In this document: piece by piece, positions 38,844 to 51,500 of the stretch
How positions within the stretch are numbered: the stretch's first letter is position 1
How the letters are laid out: each line of letters starts with the position of its first letter
Source: Larimichthys crocea
Lineage: Eukaryota; Chordata; Actinopteri; Sciaenidae
NCBI RefSeq assembly: GCF_000972845.2
Contig: NC_040022.1
Location: forward strand, 3,629,181 to 3,693,180
Length of the DNA stretch: 64,000 nucleotides
Direction of reading: 5' to 3'
Program-made: the position numbers and the translations under genes
The notes under the pieces: model-generated
Database searches by the model: none
What the model was told of the DNA's origin: nothing
Seen by the model: the letters and a program-made list of their open reading frames with translations, nothing else

Positions 38844-39300
38844 ACATTACGCCCTCCAAAGGCCTGTGGGCATCCCGCGCTGCGAGACCTCTGGCCTTCA
38901 GAATTGGGCTGAAACATTCGGTGTTGTTGCTATGGTACATGTTAGTCACCATGACAACCGGCTACAGCGTCCTCAGATAATGCAACACTCGCTGTTATTG
39001 CCCAGTGATGCATATTCATAGTCACATGCAAGTCATTAGGGACATGTTTTATTAGTCCGTCCATCCATCCATCCATCCATCCATCCATCTCTTCCTTTGG
39101 CTTGACTAAACAGTAATTACTGTGAGGCCGGCTGAAGGAGGCGGCCCCCGCCTGCTCTCAGCTAGATTGTAATGGGTTCATAAGCGCTGCTGATTGAATT
39201 GATTGCCACAGTTGGAGTCTGGCTGAGATGTACAATGGGGTGGAATATGCAGAGCGCCGAACATTAATCAGCTCACACGAACGAGGCTGCAGACTCAGTT
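38750..39300. other. Complex single-copy-looking DNA, possible conserved non-coding element
   Basis: Apart from a CAT run (about 38811-38844) and an ATCC run (about 39059-39088), this stretch has high complexity, no long frame, and AT-rich homeodomain-like motifs (AGTAATTACT, TTGAATTGATT). It has the look of developmental enhancers but conservation cannot be tested here. Confidence 0.3.
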
Positions 39301-39576
39301 CTGTTTTTTATTTTTTATTTCAGCTACAGTGTCAAACGTTTACAGTCATGGCAAGAAAAAATAAAAACTTTATTTACATTCTCAGGTTTGGAGATCGGGA
39401 GTTACCTTCATGTTTATATGAACGTGTCCAACAAGAACCAGAGAGGCTGATGAGTCCTGAAGGAAGGAGGACGTTCACAGGTCCAAATAAAACAAACATT
39501 AAACCAAAAAAATCTGAATTTAAATTAAAATTAAATGACATTTTTTGTAGAGAAATAAGAAATAGAAATTAAAAAA

Positions 39577-39847
39577 CCTGCAGTTCCTCTAACGTCCACT
39601 TGAGGCTGGCTCCAGAAGTGAGTCAGTCTCCATAAGTCCCCATGTCCAAATGTCCAAATTCACAGCAGAAATAAACATGTTTACAGCCTGGTACAAAAAA
39701 CAGTTTTGGTCTCTGTAGCTAATTTCCCCGTTCATGACAACTGTACTGAGGGTGAATTTATATACAACTCACCTGTTCACATTATATTAAGGCTTAAAGT
39801 TATGCAGGATTAAGAGCGTGGACGCTTTGATTGACAGGTGGGCGTGG
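39577..39847 (+). repeat. Teleost interspersed repeat (copy 4, full length)
   Basis: Near-identical to 23999-24271, with the same start (CTGCAGTTCCTCTAACGTCC) and end (ACAGGTGGGCGTGGT). Confidence 0.8.
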
Positions 39848-40137
39848 TCACAGACGTCATGATCAGCCTGAGCCATCACACTGATTCTCACCTGTAACCA
39901 CAGGTGTGCCCACATTTTAACGATTTTCACTTTAATGTTTCCACAGTTTCTAATCGTACGTTTAACAGGAACAGGAAGTAGTGAAGCGATGCGCGACGCG
40001 CTGAGGTAGACTGTGACTTGTTGTCAAAACGTGAATGTACAACAACAAAATCACTAGTCTTCCACGACGCGACGCGCTGCTCGAGCTGAGAAGGTTCAAT
40101 CTGGTTTTGTTCTCTACTAATGAAGTTTAATTTCTAC

Positions 40138-40580
40138 AGGATGAAAGACCAGAGCAGAGAGAAGAAGGAGGGAAGTAAAAAGGTAAGGAAAGAAGAGGAG
40201 AGGAATGAAAAAGAAACAAGGAGTCAGAAGGAAACGAGAAAAGAGAGGGGAAGGAAAGAAAGAAGGAAGGAAGGATCCTCCCTTCTTTGTAGCTTGAGAA
40301 GAAAAAGGGAAGGAGAGAAAAGAACAACAGAGACAAAGGAAACAACAGAACATGAAAGGAACGGAAAACAGGGAAGGAAAGAAGGAGAGGAAGATGGGCT
40401 GGCAAGGAAAGGACAAAAGAGGAGGAAGGGAAGGAGAAGAGAAACAAGAAGAGGGGGAAGTAAGAAGGAAAGGAGAGAAAAGACCATATAAGGAAAGGAA
40501 AAAGGTGGGAAAGAAAGGAAAGGAAAGGAAACAAGGGAACACGAAAGGAAATGAGAATGTAGGAAGGAGATGAGTGTAAA
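40138..40580. repeat. Long purine-only-biased tract
   Basis: More than 400 bases of almost only A and G on the plus strand (GGAAGGAAAGAAG-type), with a short interruption at about 40275-40300. Open frames on both strands here (rich in Lys/Arg/Glu, or Ser/Phe/Leu/Pro) are compositional. Confidence 0.9.
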
Positions 40581-40618
40581 GGAAATGAAACAGGAATAAA
40601 GCGACAGACGAGACGATG

Positions 40619-40619
<1 letters not shown>

Positions 40620-40656
<37 letters not shown>
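40620..40656. repeat. (GT)n microsatellite
   Basis: About 18 GT units. Related CA arrays lie at 41114-41142 and 41284-41316. Confidence 0.9.
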
Positions 40657-40657
<1 letters not shown>

Positions 40658-41112
40658 GTGAATGACAAACATCCTGTAAATGAATGATAATGGCTTGTTT
40701 AGTCGGAGCCCGCCTGCAGCGTTTCTCTGCTCCGTCCTGTTTCCTGTTAATATCGGCGCTCCGGCCTCGCTGACCTCGCCGCCGTTCTTCTGTTTCTATT
40801 AATCTTTAATGGCGGCTAAACGGCGCCGCGACGCTCGCTGACCGCCGTGGTCGTCCCACCTCATTACTGTCCTGAAGGAGAAAGAAACAACAACAGACAT
40901 GTCTCTGATCCAGGACGTGGACTTTGTCTCTGCGGCGAGCTGTTTCGCGCCTCGATGACTTCCTGTTTTTTGATTACGCTCCACATCTTCGTCTTCGCCG
41001 TCTAATGGCGGCCGTTTTCCTCAGGCTGATGGTTTTACTGCAGAGTTATAAAGTTAGCACATTTGTTCCTTTCTTTTATTTTTACCTCGTCTGTCAGGTC
41101 AATCATGTATAG

Positions 41113-41145
<33 letters not shown>

Positions 41146-41281
41146 TTGCCCTGCTTGCTGATCCTAACAAAGGTCTGTGACACTGTGACATTTGGAAGTA
41201 GATGAAATGACCGGCAGGGTCGGGGAGTGCCGCGCTCCATGTTTTACTGCCCGGGTATAAGAGCTCTCAAGACCTGAAAAG

Positions 41282-41318
<37 letters not shown>

Positions 41319-41544
41319 CTTCAGGACCTCAATACCTGCTTTAATACCTTTCTATTCATGTGCCTCCTTTCTGGGCGCTCTGCTGCTCTGCAGAGCCTTT
41401 CAGCTCCTCACTGGGGTTGAGGCACTACAGGACCCAATCAAATCTCAGTCCAAAGCCCATTAAAGAGATGAAGCCAGGAGGCTGCTGTGCTGTTAAATGT
41501 ATTATTTCTTTTATGATATCTTTTATATTACTACAGCTTAAATA

Positions 41545-41765
41545 GTCTGTGTATATGTGTGGTATTTATTCAGTTTAGTGTTTATATGTGTGGTATTTAT
41601 TCAGTTTAGTGTTTATATTTGTGGTATTTATTAAGTTTAGTGTTTATATGTGTGGTATTTACTAAGTTTAGTGTTTATGTGTGTGGTATTTATTCAGTTT
41701 AGTGTTTATATGTGTGGTATTTATTCAGTTTAGTGTTTATATGTGTGGTATTTATTCAGTTTTGG
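41545..41765. repeat. 31-bp minisatellite
   Basis: About seven copies of a unit containing TGTTTATATGTGTGGTATTT followed by ATTCAGTTTAG. Confidence 0.9.
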
Positions 41766-43628
41766 AGGTTTAACGTTAGTTTTCTGGGACTAGAGATCGT
41801 TTCTGTTGCAGGTTGTTACTAAGGCTCGGACTACTTCTCTACTGACGTGACCGTTTTCCAGTTATTAGTCAGACCATGTGTATCTCCATGGAAACGGAGA
41901 TAACACAAGCATACAAAAAGATTTATTTTGAGAGTGAATGGCTCCAAAATGTGAACCTGAGCGTACCTTTTGATTTTATGTTTAATTAGCTGGTTATTGT
42001 TGCATGGCAATGGCAATATTACAGTCAAGGGTAAACTTTACCTTAGCAATGCATGCCTCAATATTGCTAAACTCAAGCAGTATTCCAGCTACTTTCTATT
42101 TTCTGAATAATAAATAACTTTTGAATACTCACCAATAGTCGTCTCAGTCACATAAGCCCAGTGTCGGTATTTCTGACCCTCCCTCAGCTCCCAAATCATT
42201 TGTATACACTCCCTAACCTGACTGCTCTTTTAGCTGCTGCAGCTTTAATACACAAATCTTTCCCATGTTGCTGGTTGAACTTGTGCAGCCTCCACATTGC
42301 AGCACGTCGTGTCTGCAGTCTCTCTTTACAAAGGCCTCATCAGAGGCTGCTGTCAGAGCAAACAATACTCAGAATGACAGCTGCCTTCGCTGGGCCGGCA
42401 CCGCCAACCAAGTTTAAGTTACAGGAGCCATTGATTCTCTACAGGAGGACGCCGGCTGCCTGGGTTAGCGCGCACAATGCCGGGCCAACAATGTGGCTGC
42501 ATTGTCCGGGTCACAGTGCTGAGCAGGAGAGTGACAGCGTACGAGCGAGCTATGAGTTCATTAGACCAGCACTGCTCGCCTTTCTTTCCCTCTATAAGTA
42601 CTCCCTCCACCCAGCGACGCGTGCCCTTCTCAGCACTCATTAACGTCCAGTATGAGCCACTGAGTTACACGTATTAGCCGAGGAACATTGGAGGACACGC
42701 TGCCTGGTTAAACCCATGAACCTCCACCAGCACATGCACAAAATGACACATTAGGAATCATCTCCACGTCCAGCCTGCTTCTAATTTTCACTTAAAAAAA
42801 AGCATATTAAGAAATAATGGGCTCCTGATAGTTCACGTAACTCGGTGGCTCCAGTTATCTCGTCTTCCTGGAGGACTTGGGTCACGGAGATACACTCGGA
42901 AGAGAGTTTCAGAACTATTATTCTCCTTCCTTTCGGCTCTGGTCCAACAATTATGGAGGAGCCTGTTGAATAGGTGGTGTCATTAGAGCGAGCTAAATTA
43001 TGCTCTTCACTTTGGGATGAAGCTCCTTTCACTCAGAGAAATAACGGGGAGAAGACGGCGGCGAGTGCTGAGCGTGAAGCTGACAGACCGTTCAGCGACG
43101 TCTCCTGGTAATGTTACATGAACGTTAGACGAATGTTCAATCAGGTTGTCAAAAATAATTATTTCCATCATGTTTGATAATTTCACAAGTAAGATTATCA
43201 ACTCGTTAACTGTTCCTTCATCAGTGATGATGTAGGTTAAGGTTTCACGAACGCAGTCCTGGTGAGCTCGAGCGCCGTTAAGGTTGTTCTGGTGTGTTCT
43301 GTGGAGAATGAGACAAGTCTCACAAAAATATAAACGTTTATGAACATTTCTTGGTTTATCCGCAACTAGACACTTTAATACTCAACTTCTTGCAACAATA
43401 TATGTTAAAATATGTGTGTTTATACACATAAATATATAAAAGATGGTTTATCTGCAACTCTCCAGGCAATGAGTGCTGCAGGGAGTCGACTTCCAGTTCA
43501 GATCAAGTCCTGAAGTAATATACACATTATATATTTATGAATATTTGTTGGTTCATAAGACATTTTAACATCCTAACTTTAAGAATGAAAATCAAAACAT
43601 CAGATTTATTCATTGACTGCAGCTGCAG
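41766..43628. other. Non-coding; possible conserved element at 42200-42700
   Basis: No repeat is recognised. The section 42200-42700 is of high complexity, with a 160-codon plus-strand frame (42161-42643) that has no recognisable domain and no splice context. I do not call it a gene. Confidence 0.35.
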
Positions 43629-43718
43629 CCTGAGCGTACATCACGTCTGAGCGTACATCATGTATGTCTGAGCGTACATCATGTCTGAGCGTACATCATG
43701 TCTGAGCGTACATCATGT
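43629..43718. repeat. 17-bp minisatellite
   Basis: About five copies of GAGCGTACATCATGTCT. The array ends just before the segment that is duplicated at 53.85 kb. Confidence 0.85.
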
Positions 43719-44194
43719 TGGTTCCTCACACCAGACGCCGGCATGTGTCCTGTTTCCTTTCCTCTATTCCCTCCTCCCCCGTCCCCTCCTCACCTCATCC
43801 ACACTTCCTGTCCTCCCACCTTTTCGCTCCACCTGCTCGTATGTATCGATTCTGTGTTAGTGGATTTGGAGCCGCGGGGCGCTCACACAGGGATAATGGC
43901 CACTGAGCGGAAGTGAGCAGAGCCGGACGTGGCTACTTCCTGCACAGCATGGTGGTCATTTCATCACCTGGGTCACTTGTGTGTCCCTCCTCCACCCTCC
44001 ACCCTCCTCCACCCTCCTCTCTACCCCGTGGCCTTTTCCACCCCGTCCTCGTCTTCTTACCTCTGTCATTCTCTCTGCGATCTCTCTAAATACCACGCAG
44101 AGCTGCAGACAGGACGATGACAGACCGTCACGGCTCGCTGTCGGCTGATCATTAGCAGAGCCCTGTGGTCGACTTCAATTAGCCTGCAGAGACA

Positions 44195-44333
44195 CCACTG
44201 CAGACAGACAGGCAGACAGGCAGGCAGGCAGGCAGACAGACAGACAGACAGACAGGCAGGCAGACAGACGGACAGAAAGACAGACAGACAGGCAGACAGA
44301 CAGACAGACGGACAGAAAGACAAGCAGGCAGGC

Positions 44334-44364
<31 letters not shown>
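44195..44364. repeat. (CAGA)n/(CAGG)n microsatellite
   Basis: Interleaved tetranucleotide units. The counterpart in the right copy (about 54370-54570) is broken up by inserted and lost bases. Confidence 0.9.
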
Positions 44365-44449
44365 ATGAGTTTAAATCAGTTTAAAATAATTATAATAAAG
44401 TTCGTTAACTCTGACTCAGTCACTGTTTAACTCATTAAAGCTCTCGTTA

Positions 44450-47400
44450 GCTCGCTGCTTCCTGTTTCACGTTTCTATGGTGTCATTTTCAAACATTTAA
44501 TCTTTAAATAAATACACGAGTTTGTGATTAAAAACGTATTTTAAACCAAATAAATCACAAAGTCTACAGCAGGTACTGCTCCGTTACACCTTCAAACCAA
44601 ATACAGTTTATATACGTAAATACTGAAATATGTGTTTACTGAATACGTGATTAGAAATGTAGCAACAAATCACGAAGTCCTAGGCTCGCCTTACCCCGTT
44701 TAACCTTCAACCCAAATACAGTTTATATCCGTAAACACTGGAAATAAATAAATACACGAGTTTGTGATGAAAAACGTATTTAAACATATTTTACAGCGTC
44801 ACTTTCACATCACGTTAACTCTTAATAAGTTCATCTTTAAATACACACCGCCGAGTGACCCGCCGCCTCTTTCTACGTACTCTGACTGTTATTATTGCGC
44901 AAACAGTGAAAATGTCATCGTGAGCGCGGTGGATGATGATGAAGAGGAGGAGGAGGAGGAGATGGAGGGAAAAACGGCATGATGGAGAAATGAAAAATAA
45001 AAAAGAGAGAGAGCCAATCTGCTGCAACGCCGAGCAGAGTCTGAGATTACGGACGGCGGTGACAGCAGATGATGATCGGCGGTAATGTATGTGTGTGTGT
45101 GTGTGGGGGGGGCAATTATGTATGACTACCCCCTCCTCCTCGCTCTATACCCCCTACGGCGGCCCTGATGGGACACAACCTTTCATTTGCTCATTGTGGT
45201 AATTGGTGTGTGTGAGGGGGAGGTACATGTGTTCAGCTCCCCCTCTGCGTCTGTCAAGAATTAGAAAATGAAATTCTCCGAAGAGCAGCGAGCGTCTGCC
45301 GTCCTCGTCCAACATGACACGTTTTCATTATTCCACAGAGCAGACTTCTCCGTCCGGCAGGCCGCCGGCATACATTATGATTTCTACTTCTGAAGATAAT
45401 TTATATTGTGATTCATTTTTTATTTTACATTTAAACGAATGAATGTTAAATTAATGGGTTCAGCAATTAAGTCTTTTTTTTTCTCCTTTCCTTTCTTTCC
45501 TTGCCTCGCTGCAGCTCAGGGTGAAAAATAATAAATGATAACGTGTTTTTTTTTTACAATTGCTTCACAAATTAATTTGTCAAATTCAATGAATTAAAAA
45601 ACATTTCATCGATTCATGTCACCTTTTCCCTCTCACGTTAAATCCCCTTTTTACAGCATCATTTATACAATAAGCTGATTTATTACTGATTATTTTAAGT
45701 GTTTCACACAAAGGTTTGTAATTACCTGTCTTAATCCAATATGTAGCCTGTAGTACGCAAATTATTTTATTTTTATTTAATCAAATGTGGAAAAACATGT
45801 AATATGACATAATATGATAAAAATTTAATGCCTAAAAACAGACGGGACGATCTACAGAGTACACGCAGTATCTTCAAACAAAATACAGTTTATATACTTA
45901 ATACTGTAAATAAATATACATTAACTTTTGATCAAAAATGTATTTTAAACTAAATAAATCTGCTACTCCGTTAAGCTGGGCTAAAGAGTACACGGAAAAC
46001 ACGGTATCTTCAAATTAATACAGTTTATATACTTAAATACTTGTTTCTTAATGAGTTATCTTAAGTAATCTTTAAATAAATACATTTGAATTTGTCATTT
46101 AACCACGACAAATCACGTGAACTGCTACTCCGCAAAGCTAGGCTAGTTACGTTAGCGTCACTAAGTTGCTTTTTTCTTGACTATGATCATATTTGGCTTC
46201 TACTTTGTTTATGTGGTTTAACAAACTCCACATCGCTCAGATGTTGGAGCATTAATATTGTTTTAAATTATTTAGACAGGACTTGTAGATTTGTTTTAGC
46301 TGAAGGCGCTTCTCGTTAGCGAGCTAGTCACGCCAGTTTGGCTCGGTTACGTATCTAACGTTCTAAAAGAAGTGAAAACATTTAACAGAGACAGAAACGT
46401 AACCTTTGCTCATCCTTTTTGTCACATTCGATGGAAACGAGCTCTCGTTTTTGAGAAGCAGCCGCGCTAACAATGCCACCTGTGAGCTGTCATCGTGTGA
46501 CTTGTTCCGTTGTAATTATAAAGGCTTCACGGTTAACGGGAGGCGCCGCATTCATGTTTAAAAATGATACAAATCCAGGTCGGGGTATAAATGACCTCTG
46601 TGCCTCCGAGCACCGAGCGTAGCTGTCTGAAAAAATATTTTAAAAACACATTGCACAAATAAATATTTAACCCTTTGGCAGCCTGTTGAAGAGTGAATGA
46701 AAGTCTCCGTGATCTCCGGTCACGGTTGGAGAATCGCTGAGAGCAAACAGCCAGAGCACTGACCTCTCACGGAGGGAGCATCCTGTACACGGCGGGGCCC
46801 CGAGACGAGGGCTCGCCGCGGGGGGCGAGCAGCCAGAGACGTGGGGGCGGCGGACGATGGAGCTGGTGATGGAGGAGATGGTGGAGGGGCTGTTGCTGGA
46901 AGAGCAGCAGGGGAAGGTTATTGGGTTAGAGGAGGGGGAGGAGGGCGCCTCATTGAGGGAGGAGAGGTGAGGGAAGTGGTGTAAGGCGGAGGTGCGAGGC
47001 GGAGGAGAGAAATGTGGAGAAGGGTGGAGGGTGATAGCGAGAGAAAGGAAAGGTGCTATGTAGGGATTAAAGCTGAAATGAGCGACATATGGAAAAGGTG
47101 AAAGAGAGAGAGAGAGAGAGAGGGGGGTGGAGGAGGAAAATCTTTGATTAAAAGAATTTGTAGCCGAACCTTCAACAAATCACGTGAACTCAGTTTGAGG
47201 TTGCGGAGACGGCAGTTACAGCTACTACGATGAGCTAGTTACGTTTTAGCACTTCTTAACCCTAACCCTCTTTTGCATACTATGTTTCTTAACAAGTTAA
47301 TCTGTAAATAAATATACATAATTCTTTTTTATTAAAAATTTATTTTAAAACGAAAAAAATCATAAACTCTGCTACTCCGTTACACATGGAAAACACAGTA

Positions 47401-48500
47401 TCTTCAAATAAAATACAGTTTATGTACTTAAATACATGTCTCTTAATCAGTTAGTCTTTCAATAAATACATTTAAACTTGTAATTTAACCTTAACAAATC
47501 ACGTGAACTCAGTTTGAGGTTGCGGAGACGGCAGTTACAGCTACTACACTGAGCTAGGCTAGTTACGTTTTAGCACTTTTACACGCTTCTACTTCAGTAA
47601 CATTTCTTTTGCATACTATGTTTCTTAACAAGTTAATCTGTAAATAAACTTTTGCATACTATGTTTCTTAACAAGTTAATCTGTAAATAAATATACTTTT
47701 TTATTATTATTATTAAAAATGTATTTTAAACAAAATAAATCACATAAACTCTGCTAGTCCGTTAATCTAGGCTAAAGAGTACACGGAAAACACAGTATCT
47801 TCAAATAAAACACAGTTTATGTACTTAAATACTTGTCTCTTAATCAGTCACTTTCAATAAATACATCTGAATTTGTAATTCAACCTCAACAAATCACGTG
47901 AACTCAGTTCGAGGTTGCGGAGACGGCAGTTACAGCTACTACGCTGAGCTAGGCTAGTTACGTTTTAGCACTTTTACACGCTGCTTCTTGTTCAGTAACA
48001 TTTCTGTGGCATAACTTTCAAACTACATTTCTTCATACGTTAATCTTTAAATAAATAAAATAAAAAAATGTAGCTCAACCACAACAAATCATATGAACTA
48101 CACTCTGCTAAGCTTGGCTAGTTTTAGCCACATTTCAGACGCAACTAAGTTGTTGTTGTTTTTTTCTTCATTACAATCAGATTTAGCTTCTAGTTTATTT
48201 ACGTGGTTTAACAAACTAAACTTACTAAGGAGCATTAATATTGTTTCAATTGAAAGTGTGTGAATTCACTGTAGCTAAACGTTAGCTAGCCGCCAGTTTG
48301 GTTTTACACGCTGCTTCTTGTTCGATAACATTTCCACGGCACACTATGTCTCTTAATAAGTCAATCTTTAAATAAATACACATGAATATGTGACTGAAAT
48401 GTAGCTTCAACACAACATATCACATGAACTCCACTTTGCGGAGGTTGGGGGTTGCGGAGACGGCAGAGGTGGAGGAGGAAAATCGTTCCTCACTTCGTTT
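44450..48500. repeat. Degenerate higher-order repeat, units about 300-400 bp
   Basis: The block CAAATCACGTGAACTCAGTT followed by GAGGTTGCGGAGACGGCAGT recurs at about 47175, 47495 and 47895, and in weaker form near 46110, 48085 and 48415. Each is accompanied by AATCTTTAAATAAATACA-type and AAATACAGTTTAT-type stretches. This is an old tandem array embedded in the duplicated segment. Confidence 0.65.
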
Positions 48501-49144
48501 ACGCACCTGGCACCACGACTACAACCTAATCAGGAACAAATCAGATCAACTGCAGGTGTAAACGCACCCGGGGTCCGCTGAAGTTCAACCCGCTCCTCCT
48601 CCCTCCTCCACCCTCCTGCGTGGAGTAATTGTGTACGCCGAAATAAACTCACAAACAGGTGGAGGGCAGCTCGCACCGCAAACCCCGCTTGTCGATATGG
48701 ATTTATGAGGATACTGCACAGCTGACTGAGCAACACCGAGCGCGTCCTGTCAGTATTAATTATCTTGTAAATATTAGCGGTGGAGGAGGTGGAAAAATGC
48801 ACAGAAGGATGTAGTTTAATGTCAGACGTAGCTCTGCTCCGGATCACATGACACGGCTGTTAATGCCAGACGGGGAGGGAGGTTTTAGAGGTAAGGGCAG
48901 TTTTTGGACGGGGAGCTTATGTTTGTCCTTTCAGGTTTATTAGATATGGTGGAGGTGGAGGTGGAGGAAGAGGTGGGGGGAGGTGCATTGTAGGTACGTG
49001 CTTTAACAGCAGCTGGGCGCCGCGTTTAAGGTGGGCGAACAGGAGGAGGAAGGATGGAGGAGGAAGGAACAGCAGGGTGTGAGGTGAAAGGCTGAGGGGT
49101 GACAAGGAGGGAGGAAGAGGAGGAGAGGAAAGGGAGAGACGCGT

Positions 49145-49260
49145 GACGTCCCCGCAGACTGTCTAAAACTTGGACGTAGTCTCCGTGACGTCCCCGCAGA
49201 CTGTCTATAACCTGGACGTAGTCTCCGTGACGTCCCCGCAGACTGTCTAAAAACACGTAC
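49145..49260. repeat. 42-bp tandem repeat, three copies
   Basis: The unit runs through GACGTCCCCGCAGACTGTCT and CCTGGACGTAGTCTCCGT. The right copy of the duplication has about 18 units at 59580-60350. Confidence 0.9.
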
Positions 49261-49414
49261 GATACGTTGTTGAAACGTTCCTTTAATGTTAAAGTTCAAC
49301 TTGATTCAGTGGTGACCTCTTTTTTTTTTTTCCTCTAACAGAAAAATTCAATTACAGCGTTTCTTATGAGGACAAGTACACACACACACACACACACAGG
49401 TTCAGACTGGGACA

Positions 49415-49451
<37 letters not shown>

Positions 49452-51340
49452 TCCTGCTGGTTTTTCGCCGGCGGCGATGAGCACCTGTGCGACGCGCGCA
49501 ACAAAGGTTCCTAGCAACAGTCGTCGAGGAGAGACATCGTCAGGATGCACACCTGTTTGATCTGCTGGGACCCTCTGTGATAAGTGGCCCCGGTAACCAT
49601 GGCGACCGGGATATGGGATGGATCCATGCAGTGCTATTGAATGGCCTTGGATTATAAACACACACAGATACATACATACGAAGACACACACACACATAAC
49701 GAGGCCTCGGAGCATGCTCGGTTTCACACCTGCATGCCGACTCGTAACAGACTTCACACACGGAGAAACGTGCAACATTTAGAGAACACACACACACACA
49801 CACGTCGACGACTCCAAACCTCACAATGCGGCAGATGGCCGACGTGGCGACGACTTACTCGCTGGCGTGCAGGTGGACGAGGAAACGCTCGCAGAGAACT
49901 CGTCGACCTTCAGCAGGATCGTCGTCGTTCACACAAAAACAGACAGAAATCTGCGTGAAGAGAAAAATAACATGATCGCCGTCGCTGCTCACGGTTTGTA
50001 TAGACTGAAAGGGCCCCATAGAAATGTGAGCGCTCAGATGCAATCACACGGGAACAATGCTGCTCGCGTGAGCGCGTTTCTCTGCCTGATACACGCCAAC
50101 GTTGAATAGTTTCCAATTAAAGACGTGTGAAACGTCTCTGTGCGCTCAGGTCGGATGCATTGACATGGAAATGAAGCCGTTTGTTTGGTGTTTAAAAATC
50201 ACTTTACACGTGTGGAGATACGATGCATCCGCACCACGTGACGGAGGAAGTTCATCAGCATTAATTAGATTTTCCCCCGTCACGTCGTTTTCACGCCGGA
50301 CACGGTAACTATTTTAAGGTGGATGGTAAAAATATGTATGTGCCATAGTGTGATGATGTTTGTCCTTTATTTACATGAGTAACCAGCTCACAGGTGGTGT
50401 CATGAGGGCCGAGCAGTGACGTAGCGTCTTCATGCTCCGTCTAAAAGGGAAATTAAAAAACACGGATCAGCGCCCTCAGACGCGTTCCTTTAGTTAGACC
50501 GGCTGAGCAAGATAAACCTGAATTCAGAACCAAAGAAGCAACGACGGTATAAAGAACGGAGCGCGTATCCGTTGGGTGGAAGTAGCTTTGAAGTTAGGAT
50601 AGTTGGGATTTGGACCAGTATGTCACACCCACAATAAAAGGCGGAGTCTCCACCGGCACGGCGTGCACCACGGCCGCCGCTCTAGTCAACGTTTCCACGT
50701 TAAAACCACGCAGGATGTTTACATATTCAGAAGCACACGAACCAGAAAAATGACCAAATCTGAGCAAGTTAACGAAGGCTGTCAATCAAAGCGTCCAGTT
50801 ATGTTAATAAGCATCTTAACTAACACTAAAAATAAAATCGTTACAATGCAGCAGCTGTAATAAAGTCGGAAACAACATCCTGGACTGACAGCCGGTCCAA
50901 CGGCCTAATTACGTCTGGACGGAGCGAGAGCGAGACAACAAGATGTGCAGCGCTGGTTTAACGAGCAGTTCAAGTGATAACCCGCCGTCTGTTTGGAGTG
51001 AGCGTGCGACGAGGCGGCGTGATAGTTTGGTCTCGTAAGTCGGCCGGCGTTGATACGAGCTGTGCGGATCGCTCTCCTCATCTGCTCTGACATTTGATCC
51101 TCCAGCTGCGACTCCTTCACGAAGACGTCTTTATTATTCATCACGTGTCTTTTTCATACAGACAGACAGCTAAACCTCATTTCCTGTTTGAGGAACAATG
51201 ACAGTATAAAGAATGGACGACGTATCTGTGACGTCACGCAGAGGTGAATATATAAATACATATATAAATACATATATAAATATATAAATACTGTATATAA
51301 ATATAAATCTGCGTCTAAGCTTAAGCTGTTACATCTGGTA

Positions 51341-51470
51341 GGACGTTCCGCCAACGGGGAACAACAGACGAGATGTAAAGTCTGCGCACTCAGAGACAGA
51401 GACAGGAAGCAAAGACAGAGACAGGAAGCAGAGACAGGAAGCAAAGACAGAGACAGGAAGCAGAGACAGG
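51341..51470. repeat. GACAGGAAGCA-type minisatellite at gap edge
   Basis: Units of 12 and 18 bases (AGAGACAGGAAGC, AAAGACAGAGACAGG) run into the N block, which explains the assembly break. Confidence 0.85.
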
Positions 51471-51500
51471 NNNNNNNNNNNNNNNNNNNNNNNNNNNNNN
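51471..51500. other. Assembly gap (30 N)
   Basis: Undetermined bases between the left duplication copy with its minisatellite and an unrelated 2.3-kb stretch. Confidence 1.

Larger units (their letters stand above)
43765..51340 (+). repeat. Large direct duplication, left copy
   Basis: About 7.5 kb that reappears in the same order and orientation at about 53845-62360. Shared landmarks are GCCGGACGTGGC (43923 and 54000), TTTAAAAATGATACAAATCC (46557 and 57017), the 42-bp repeat (49145 and 59580), CCGGCGGCGATGAGCACCTG (49468 and 60556) and the AT microsatellite at the right end. No gene is recognised within it. Confidence 0.9.

Noticed and set aside
40117..40672. Frames of 123-183 codons on both strands
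   Set aside because: They reflect the purine-only composition and a GT microsatellite, with no domain.
42161..42643. 160-codon open frame
   Set aside because: No recognisable domain, no splice or promoter context, and a competing 73-codon frame on the other strand.
47250..47275. Interstitial telomere repeat (AACCCTAACCCTC)
   Set aside because: Only two hexamer-like units, which can arise by chance.
49335..49778. Frames around the GT arrays, well preserved in both duplication copies
   Set aside because: Preservation follows from the duplication. In-frame stops occur and the peptides are driven by CA/GT repeats.
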